Below, piece by piece: positions 1 through 5,307 of a stretch of DNA of 5,307 bases (position 1 is its first letter; each line of letters begins with the position of its first letter). The notes under the pieces were generated by a model. It saw nothing but the letters and a program-made list of their open reading frames with translations. It was not told the DNA's origin and searched no databases. The DNA comes from an uncultured Clostridia bacterium. GTDB lineage: Bacteria; Bacillota; Clostridia; Lachnospirales; CAG-274. The stretch covers positions 1 through 5,307 of the forward strand of contig CANRCU010000170.1 in the NCBI GenBank assembly GCA_947629215.1. The letters run 5' to 3'. A program made the position numbers and the translations under genes.

Positions 1-1497
1 AACAAAAGGATTTTGCTTGAAATTTTTCATATCAATGGAAACATTGAAAAGATATTCAAAATCCCGTTTCATATCCTTGCAACAAGGAGTTTTGCACATT
101 AAAACACCGCACTCGTAATGATGCAGTAAACTGCGATAATCAAAATTTATTGTGCCTAAAATGGCAATTTCATCATCACACAAAATTTGCTTTGCGTGAA
201 TAAAGCCTTTTTCGTATTCAAAAACCTTAACGCCCTCTTTTTGAAGTTGGCGATAAGACGAGCGCGTTATGCCAAAAATATATTTTTTATCTGGCTTGTG
301 AGGCAGTATCAGCTTAACGTCAACGCCTCGCTTTGCGGCAAAGATCAGCGCCGTTTCCATCTCGTGGTCAATTATCAGATACGGCGTTATGATATGCACA
401 TAGCTTTCCGCATTGTTTATTATATTCATATATACGGATTTACCGACAGGCTCGTCGTCAAGCGGGCTATCGCCGAACGGAAGTACATAACCGTTAACAG
501 CTGTCTTAACGGGTTTTGCTTGGTATTTTGCATATTCGTTTGCATCGGGTTCACTTATATTCCACATCTGCAAAAACATCATTGTCAGGTTGTTGACTGC
601 GCTGCCTTCAAGCATTATAGCTGTGTCCTTCCAGTGACCGAAGCGTTCAATGATATTCATATATTCGTCGGCAAGATTGATACCGCCCGTAAAACCTGTC
701 TTTCCGTCTATAACACATATCTTTCGGTGGTCACGGTTATTTTGTGACGAAGAAAGAAACGGTCTTATAGGGTTAAAAATACGGCATTTGATATTATATT
801 CCGCAAGCTGTTTGGGGTAGTTGAACGGCAAAAGCGATACCATGCACAAACCGTCATACATTACACGCACCTCAACGCCTTCGGCAGCCTTTTTTTTCAA
901 AATTTCAAGTATCTTGTCCCATACTTCCCCAAAATCTATTATAAAATATTCAAGAAAAATATATTTTTCCGCTTTTTCAAGCTGTTCCAAAAAATCGGGA
1001 AAAAAATCATCGCCAAGGGGATAATATTTTACCTTTGTATCCGAATGTATGGGATAACCTGCAAAGTCGTTCATATACTGTGCAAAACCATAGCCGTGGC
1101 GGCATTCTGTCGAATATGAATTGAGGACTTTTTTATCCTGTTTCATATACTGTTTTGATCTTGCTATATTCTGCTCAAGTTTTTTGTTTATCTTTGTTGT
1201 TGTGGGCTGGAGCTTAAAAAACAAATAGAGCAGCGCGCCGAATATCGGGAAAATTGCAACGGGCAGCAGCCATGCTATCTTATAATCCGCATTCTGGCTG
1301 GTGTTTATGATATACAAAAGCGTCGCAAAAGATATAAAATACAAAAGTCCGGTCAGAATTGTAGAATAATCCTTTAAATAACTGAAGTATGAAAGCACGA
1401 TCAAAAATTGTACAACGATCGCTACGGCAATGAAACCTGTTCTGCCAAGAACAATGCGGAGCAGACTTTTACGTATGTTTTTTTGTGAAGAATCCAT
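1..1497 (-). CDS. cls: Cardiolipin synthase, two-HKD phospholipase D family (3' end cut by window)
   Basis: Membrane enzyme that joins two phosphatidylglycerol molecules into cardiolipin plus glycerol, by the family's phosphatidyl-histidine mechanism. The window shows 499 codons with no in-frame stop; family members are usually about 480-515 residues, so probably only a short tail is missing. The N-terminus has hydrophobic segments at about 16-38, 46-64 and 75-94. The last, with the stretch AWLLPVAIFPIFGALLY, fits the PLDc_N membrane domain. The conserved block FLEYFIID lies near residue 180. HKD motif 1 is H257-x-K259-x4-D264 followed by GGIN (271-274). HKD motif 2 is H434-x-K436-x4-D441 followed by GTIN (448-451) and FDYRS. 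Both catalytic motifs are intact, so the enzyme should be active. The start at 1497 is fixed by an AAGGAG site seven bases upstream and by the basic N-terminus before the first membrane segment. It diverges from smc. The C-terminal part carries extra cysteines (C463, C468, C472, C473). The family assignment is firm; the exact isozyme (cls1/cls2 type) is not decidable. Confidence 0.96.
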   Translation of the reverse strand, partial: MDSSQKNIRKSLLRIVLGRTGFIAVAIVVQFLIVLSYFSYLKDYSTILTGLLYFISFATLLYIINTSQNADYKIAWLLPVAIFPIFGALLYLFFKLQPTTTKINKKLEQNIARSKQYMKQDKKVLNSYSTECRHGYGFAQYMNDFAGYPIHSDTKVKYYPLGDDFFPDFLEQLEKAEKYIFLEYFIIDFGEVWDKILEILKKKAAEGVEVRVMYDGLCMVSLLPFNYPKQLAEYNIKCRIFNPIRPFLSSSQNNRDHRKICVIDGKTGFTGGINLADEYMNIIERFGHWKDTAIMLEGSAVNNLTMMFLQMWNISEPDANEYAKYQAKPVKTAVNGYVLPFGDSPLDDEPVGKSVYMNIINNAESYVHIITPYLIIDHEMETALIFAAKRGVDVKLILPHKPDKKYIFGITRSSYRQLQKEGVKVFEYEKGFIHAKQILCDDEIAILGTINFDYRSLLHHYECGVLMCKTPCCKDMKRDFEYLFNVSIDMKNFKQNPFV

Positions 1498-1504
1498 AAT
1501 ATCA

Positions 1505-1510
1505 CTCCTT
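1505..1510 (-). promoter_or_regulatory. Ribosome binding site of cls
   Basis: On the minus strand the bases read AAGGAG, followed by seven bases and then the ATG at 1497. This matches the anti-Shine-Dalgarno of 16S rRNA at ideal spacing and decides the start codon of cls. Confidence 0.9.
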
Positions 1511-1511
1511 T

Positions 1512-1523
1512 TTATAATTATAA
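1512..1523. repeat. 12-bp perfect palindrome in the cls start region
   Basis: TTATAATTATAA reads the same on both strands. It lies between the predicted cls -10 box and the Shine-Dalgarno, covering the predicted transcription start (about 1519). It also contains a TATAAT on the minus strand (1522-1517). That could act as an alternative -10, but it lacks a recognisable -35 and would leave only about a dozen leader bases. It is made only of A and T, so chance is a serious explanation. Confidence 0.35.
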
Positions 1524-1525
1524 TG

Positions 1526-1554
1526 ATTTTATCACATTTTGCCGAAAAAAACAA
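1526..1554 (-). promoter_or_regulatory. Predicted sigma-A-type promoter of cls with extended -10
   Basis: On the minus strand, TTGTTT (1554-1549) is followed by a 17-base spacer and TAAAAT (1531-1526). The -10 is directly preceded by TGA (1534-1532), giving a TGn extended -10. Transcription would start near 1519, leaving a leader of about 22 bases that contains the Shine-Dalgarno. The spacing is exact, but the -35 has two mismatches to consensus, so the extended -10 probably carries much of the strength. The promoter is embedded in the dyad at 1534-1563. Confidence 0.65.
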
Positions 1555-1563
1555 GCAAAATGT
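1534..1563. repeat. Perfect 9+9 bp inverted repeat overlapping the cls promoter, candidate operator
   Basis: ACATTTTGC (1534-1542) and its exact reverse complement GCAAAATGT (1555-1563) are separated by 12 bases. The arm centres are 21 bp apart, about two helical turns, as expected for a dimeric DNA-binding protein meeting both arms on one face. The cls -35 hexamer lies in the central gap. One arm lies in the spacer and abuts the -10, so a bound protein should block RNA polymerase. A transcription terminator is unlikely: no gene ends here, and on neither strand does a U-run follow the outer arm directly. The repressor role is inferred; the symmetry is seen. Confidence 0.55.
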
Positions 1564-1610
1564 AAAACATCGGTCCAAAAGATTAAAAACTTAATAAAAA
1601 CAAAAAAACA

Positions 1611-1639
1611 TTGAATTTATTTTAAATTTATTGTATACT
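1611..1639 (+). promoter_or_regulatory. Predicted sigma-A-type promoter of smc
   Basis: TTGAAT (1611-1616) is followed by a 17-base A+T-rich spacer and TATACT (1634-1639). The -35 has two mismatches to TTGACA and the -10 one mismatch to TATAAT, at optimal spacing. Transcription should start at a purine near 1646-1648, giving an smc leader of about 130 nt. It faces away from the cls promoter, with the -35 elements of the two about 57 bases apart, so each gene has its own control. Confidence 0.75.
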
Positions 1640-1645
1640 TGTATT

Positions 1646-1776
1646 ATGGCATTTTATCGACTAAGTAAGGGTCGTTTCTTAGGCAGTCGGTACTTACTGT
1701 TGTGTCATAAACCGTCAATTATCGGCGCGCAGCGGAGTACGAATATCTTTGACACGTTATTACAGGGAGAATATTT
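1646..1776 (+). promoter_or_regulatory. Long, potentially structured 5' leader of smc
   Basis: The region between the predicted transcription start and the smc ATG can fold into two stems. Stem 1 pairs 1655-1662 (TATCGACT) with 1685-1692 (AGTCGGTA): eight pairs including one U-G, plus an inner AAG/CTT of 1663-1665 with 1678-1680. Stem 2 pairs 1701-1707 (TGTGTCA) with 1750-1756 (TGACACG), and can extend across a five-base bulge by pairing CTGT 1697-1700 with ACAG 1762-1765. That reaches the first G of the Shine-Dalgarno. A competing pairing of AGTAAG 1664-1669 with CTTACT 1693-1698 would exclude stem 1 and the extension of stem 2. I do not recognise a known riboswitch, T-box or ribosomal-protein leader here. 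The pairing is seen; a regulatory role is inferred. Confidence 0.4.
1765..1769 (+). promoter_or_regulatory. Ribosome binding site of smc
   Basis: GGGAG lies seven bases before the ATG at 1777. This is a normal Firmicute Shine-Dalgarno and supports that start, where the protein opens with the family-typical MYLKRLELQGFKSF. Confidence 0.85.
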
Positions 1777-4700
1777 ATGTATTTAAAGAGATTGGAATTA
1801 CAGGGTTTTAAGTCATTTCCCGAAAAGATAAGGCTTGAATTCAATAACGGGATAACAGCCGTGGTCGGCCCTAACGGCAGCGGCAAAAGCAATATTGCCG
1901 ATGCGGTGCGTTGGGTGTTGGGTGAAAAAAGTGCAAAGAGCCTTCGCGGCGCAAAAATGGAAGACGTTATTTTTAACGGTACGGCAAACCGCAAGGCAAT
2001 GGGTTTTGCGGAAGTATCTATGATAATGGATAACAGCGATCATGCGCTTAATGTGGATTACAGCGAAGTGACCGTTACAAGGCGCGTTTATCGCTCAAAC
2101 GAAAGCGACTATCTTATAAACGGCACGAGCTGCCGTCTTAAAGATATACTGGAGCTTTTTATGGATACGGGCATAGGCAAGGAAGGCTATTCCATAATCG
2201 GGCAGGGACGCATAGACGAGATACTTTCATCACGTTCCGAGGACAGGCGTATGCTGTTTGAGGAGGCTGTCGGTATTGTAAAATACAAGACCAGATGTGC
2301 CGAGGCGGCTAACAAGCTTGAAAAAGAGCATGCCAATCTTGTCAGGGTAAACGATATTATAGCCGAGTTGGAACGTCAGGTCGGACCGCTTGAAAAAGAA
2401 GCCGAAAAGACCAAATTTTACAATACCCTTGCTCAAAGGCAGAAACTTGTGCAGGTGAATTTGTTTGTGCGTGAAGCCGATAAATACGAAGAGGGAACCA
2501 AAGAGTTCGATAAAACGATAAATCAGCTGAAAAATGACCGCGGTGAACTGGAAAAGGCAAAAAATATGCTCGAACAGGATATACACGAGAAAAAAAGCAA
2601 TATTCGGCAGCTTGACGAAAAAATACACAAACTTAACGAAGATATTGCCGAAAAGCGTTCGGAATATGAAGGACGTGAAAACGATACAAGACTCTACCGC
2701 AGCGAAATGGTACATATACGCAGCAATATAAACAGGATCAAGAGCGAAAACGAGGCTGCCGCAAATTTACGCAAAAAGAAAGAGGACGATATAAAACTTA
2801 TAGTTACCGAGATAAACGGCAAAAGCCTTATGCTTGAAAACAAAAATAATGTTTTTGCCAAAAAGCAGAAAGAATTTGAGCAATTCAAGCAGCGCATAAG
2901 CAAAAGCGAAGAGCAGGTAGCGGCTGCGGAAAGCAAAATAACCGAAAAAGAGGCAGCTGTTACCGAATTGAAAATAACTCTAAGCGGTATAAATACCTTA
3001 AATGAACAGGCGGAAAAACGCAAAGAAAATCTCAGAAATACATTTGAAGCGGCCAAAGCCGAAGAAACGGAAAAAGAGAAAGAAATTGCAGGCTCAAAAA
3101 AACGCTTTGAACGTATAGAGGAAGAAATCGGGCTTGCAACCGAACATATAGACGAATTTACAAAACTGAAAAATAATTATACCGAAGAAATTGAAAAAAA
3201 AGACGGCAACAGGGAAAGACTTACAAAAGAAATAAACGAAAAAAATTCAAGGCTGAAAATTCTTTCCGAGCTTGAAAAAGACCATGAAGGCTATTACGGC
3301 GGCGTCAAGGCGATACTTAAACGCCGTGACAGCAAAGACCCCGAATTTAAGGGCATATGCGGGGCTGTCGGGGAAGTCATCACCGTAGAAAGCAGATATG
3401 AGACCGCCGTGGAAATAGCCCTTGGCGGAGCGATCCAGAATATAATCACACGAAATGACGAAAGTGTGAAAAACGCCATACATTTCCTTAAAGAGCATAA
3501 AAACGGCAGAGCCACGTTTTTGCCGATGACCTCGGTCAAGGGCAGACCTCTTGGCGCAGAAAAACACGAGATATTGAAAGAAAACGGAGTTATAGGCATT
3601 GCCAAAGAACTTGTGAAATACTCCCCGGAGTATGAAAACATTATGTCAAATCTTCTGGACAGAGTTATTGTTGTGGACAATATCGACAACGGTACATTGC
3701 TTGCACGAAAGACAAAACATATGTACAAGATAGTTACGCTTGACGGCGAACTTTTTAATCCCGGAGGTTCGGTAACGGGCGGAAGTATAAATAAAAAGGC
3801 AGCCGGTGTGTTTTCGAGGGGACGTGAGATAGCAGAACTGAAAGAAAGTCTGAAAAGTTTGCTCGAACAACAGCACGAGCTGAACGAAGGGCTTGAAAAG
3901 ACAAGACGTATGCTTGAAAATACCGAGTACAGGCTCGACGAGGCAAAAGAAGATATGCAGATGCTCGTTATTGAAAAAACTCAGGCGCAAAATAACCTGA
4001 CTTTTGCTGAAAACGAGCTTATACAGCTCAAAGAAAAACGCGAGGACGCAGACAGAGAACTTAAAGAGCTTGACAAAAAATTGTCCGAAAGCGGAGAGCT
4101 TGCAAAAAAATCGGAAAACGAGCTGAATATTTTAAAAAGCGAAATAGATAAGCTATACGAAAAATTGGATGTTCACCAAAGCCTTATCAAGGACGACAGG
4201 GGCATACGCGAAAAATTCAATGACGAAATGATGTCACTGCGCCTTGAAATAAGTGCCACGGAAAGCGAAATAGCCGCCTGCCGCTCAAACAAAACGCGTA
4301 TAGAAGGTGAAATAACCGAGCTTGAAAAACGTATAGACAACGGAACGGAAGAAATAGAAAATTCCGAGTCCGAATTGAAAAAAAAGCAAAACGAGCTTAA
4401 AAATGCGGAAACGGAAATAACGGAACTGCAAAAGGAATACGAAAAACTCAACAGCGATATGCTTGGTCTGGAAAAAGAAAAAAGCGGTCTGAACAGCGAA
4501 ACGGAAAAACTTTCGTCGGAGCTGGACAACAGACGTGATTCGGCGGCAGCACTCGACAGGCAGATAATGGCACAGGAAAGCCGCGCAGAACAGTTAAAAG
4601 AAAAAAGCACGGCTTTGTATGACAGAATGTGGAACGATTACGGCATAACATATGTTATGGCAAAAGAGTCGGAACAGCTTGATATAAAAGACAGTGAGCT

Positions 4701-5307
4701 GCAAAAAGAGGCAAGGGATATAGCACAAAAGATAAAGAATATGGGACCCGTAAATCCAAATGCCGTGGAGGAGTATAACAGCGTAAAAGAACGCTTTGAT
4801 TTCCTTAGCGGACAAAGGGACGATATTCTTAAAAGCGAAAAAGATATATCCGATGTTATTATCGGGCTGGAAAAACTGATGGAAGAACAGTTCAGAGCGC
4901 AGTTTGCGGAAATAAGCAGCAATTTTACCAAAGTTTTCCGCAAAATGTTCGGCGGCGGCACTGCCGAATTGCGTTTGGCAGACGATACGGATATACTTAA
5001 CTGCGGCATAGATATAGTTGCGCAGCCGCCCGGCAAAAAACTGCTCAATATGATGCTTTTATCGGGCGGTGAAAAGGCGCTCACCGCAATATCGCTGCTT
5101 TTTGCCATACTTGAAATGAAACCGTCGCCGTTTTGTATACTTGACGAGATAGAGGCGGCTCTGGACGATGCAAACGTTAACCGTTATGCGGAATATCTGA
5201 AAAATTTTACCGATAAGACACAGTTTATCGTTATCACACACAGACAAGGTACTATGACTGCCGCCGATATACTCTATGGTGTGACCATGCAGGAACAGGG
5301 CGTTTCC
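1777..5307 (+). CDS. smc: Chromosome segregation / condensin ATPase Smc (3' end cut by window)
   Basis: Smc forms a homodimer that, with the kleisin ScpA and with ScpB, makes the bacterial condensin. It is loaded near the origin by ParB and extrudes DNA loops to separate sister chromosomes. There are 1177 codons in the window; Bacillus Smc is about 1186 residues, so roughly ten are missing. The N-terminal head has Walker A GPNGSGKS (31-38), an R-loop arginine (R57) and a Q-loop in GQGRIDEIL (142-150). The first coiled-coil arm spans about 165-505. The hinge, about 505-670, starts at EGYYGGV and ends at GGSVTGGS. The return arm spans about 672-1000 and contains the conserved GPVN (990-993). 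The C-terminal head has signature LSGGEK (1095-1100), Walker B ILDE with catalytic E1124, a D-loop around 1128-1132, and the H-loop VITHR with H1155. Every ATPase motif is intact, no frameshift was seen, and the arms are of normal length. It begins its own transcription unit, divergent from cls. The rnc gene that often precedes smc in Firmicutes is absent here. Confidence 0.98.
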   Translation, partial: MYLKRLELQGFKSFPEKIRLEFNNGITAVVGPNGSGKSNIADAVRWVLGEKSAKSLRGAKMEDVIFNGTANRKAMGFAEVSMIMDNSDHALNVDYSEVTVTRRVYRSNESDYLINGTSCRLKDILELFMDTGIGKEGYSIIGQGRIDEILSSRSEDRRMLFEEAVGIVKYKTRCAEAANKLEKEHANLVRVNDIIAELERQVGPLEKEAEKTKFYNTLAQRQKLVQVNLFVREADKYEEGTKEFDKTINQLKNDRGELEKAKNMLEQDIHEKKSNIRQLDEKIHKLNEDIAEKRSEYEGRENDTRLYRSEMVHIRSNINRIKSENEAAANLRKKKEDDIKLIVTEINGKSLMLENKNNVFAKKQKEFEQFKQRISKSEEQVAAAESKITEKEAAVTELKITLSGINTLNEQAEKRKENLRNTFEAAKAEETEKEKEIAGSKKRFERIEEEIGLATEHIDEFTKLKNNYTEEIEKKDGNRERLTKEINEKNSRLKILSELEKDHEGYYGGVKAILKRRDSKDPEFKGICGAVGEVITVESRYETAVEIALGGAIQNIITRNDESVKNAIHFLKEHKNGRATFLPMTSVKGRPLGAEKHEILKENGVIGIAKELVKYSPEYENIMSNLLDRVIVVDNIDNGTLLARKTKHMYKIVTLDGELFNPGGSVTGGSINKKAAGVFSRGREIAELKESLKSLLEQQHELNEGLEKTRRMLENTEYRLDEAKEDMQMLVIEKTQAQNNLTFAENELIQLKEKREDADRELKELDKKLSESGELAKKSENELNILKSEIDKLYEKLDVHQSLIKDDRGIREKFNDEMMSLRLEISATESEIAACRSNKTRIEGEITELEKRIDNGTEEIENSESELKKKQNELKNAETEITELQKEYEKLNSDMLGLEKEKSGLNSETEKLSSELDNRRDSAAALDRQIMAQESRAEQLKEKSTALYDRMWNDYGITYVMAKESEQLDIKDSELQKEARDIAQKIKNMGPVNPNAVEEYNSVKERFDFLSGQRDDILKSEKDISDVIIGLEKLMEEQFRAQFAEISSNFTKVFRKMFGGGTAELRLADDTDILNCGIDIVAQPPGKKLLNMMLLSGGEKALTAISLLFAILEMKPSPFCILDEIEAALDDANVNRYAEYLKNFTDKTQFIVITHRQGTMTAADILYGVTMQEQGVS

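Noticed and set aside
187..747. 186-codon open frame on the plus strand
   Set aside because: It lies wholly antisense to cls, whose frame is unbroken and carries both HKD motifs. The translation shows no family features and there is no ribosome binding site. The same holds for the plus-strand frame at 821-1024.
1534..1563. The 9+9 bp inverted repeat as a Rho-independent terminator
   Set aside because: The genes diverge, so no transcript ends here. The stem is A+T-rich and no U-run follows the outer arm on either strand.
1719..2043. Two overlapping minus-strand frames across the smc start
   Set aside because: They oppose the Walker A region of smc and overlap each other in different frames; neither has a ribosome binding site or recognisable domain.
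2200..2226. GQG in place of SQG in the Smc Q-loop region as a defect
   Set aside because: The critical glutamine (Q143) is present, and glycine at the preceding position is, as far as I recall, common in clostridial Smc proteins, so this is normal variation.
2230..2715. 161-codon Phe/Ile-rich open frame on the minus strand within smc
   Set aside because: Antisense to the coiled-coil arm. Glutamate and lysine codons read backwards give Phe, Leu and Ser, which produces false membrane-like proteins. No start signals were seen.
3294..3728. Minus-strand open frames opposite the Smc hinge
   Set aside because: Shadows of a clear hinge domain on the plus strand. Several overlap each other in different frames, and none has a recognisable domain.
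4173..5247. Series of Ser/Leu/Phe-rich minus-strand open frames opposite the second Smc arm and C-terminal head
   Set aside because: Same purine-strand artefact. The plus-strand frame contains the LSGGEK, Walker B and H-loop motifs without interruption.

Overview
The window holds two genes that diverge from a 279-base intergenic region. Both run off the ends of the window. The DNA is A+T-rich, ATA is a frequent isoleucine codon, the ribosome binding sites are strong and purine-rich, and both proteins look like Gram-positive anaerobe versions. Together these suggest a low-GC Firmicute, most likely a member of the Clostridia. That is an inference from composition and protein style; the species cannot be named from this window.

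Left part (1-1497, minus strand): a cardiolipin synthase of the two-HKD phospholipase D type, with its N-terminal membrane segments. It lacks only its last residues, which lie beyond base 1. Middle (1498-1776): a divergent control region. The cls side has an extended -10 promoter whose -35 hexamer sits inside a perfect 9+9 bp dyad, plus a very good Shine-Dalgarno site. The smc side has a near-consensus sigma-A-type promoter followed by a leader of about 130 nt that can form two stems, the second reaching the Shine-Dalgarno. Right part (1777-5307, plus strand): the condensin subunit Smc, with complete N-terminal head motifs, both coiled-coil arms, hinge, and C-terminal signature, Walker B and H-loop. 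It lacks only roughly the last ten residues.

The two genes do not belong to one pathway. One makes an anionic membrane lipid; the other organises and segregates the chromosome. They share only the intergenic region. Smc often follows rnc in Firmicutes, but here it starts its own transcription unit. I see no mobile element, CRISPR array, tRNA or rRNA, and nothing that amounts to a new multi-gene system. The most interesting parts are the dyad over the cls promoter and the structured smc leader.
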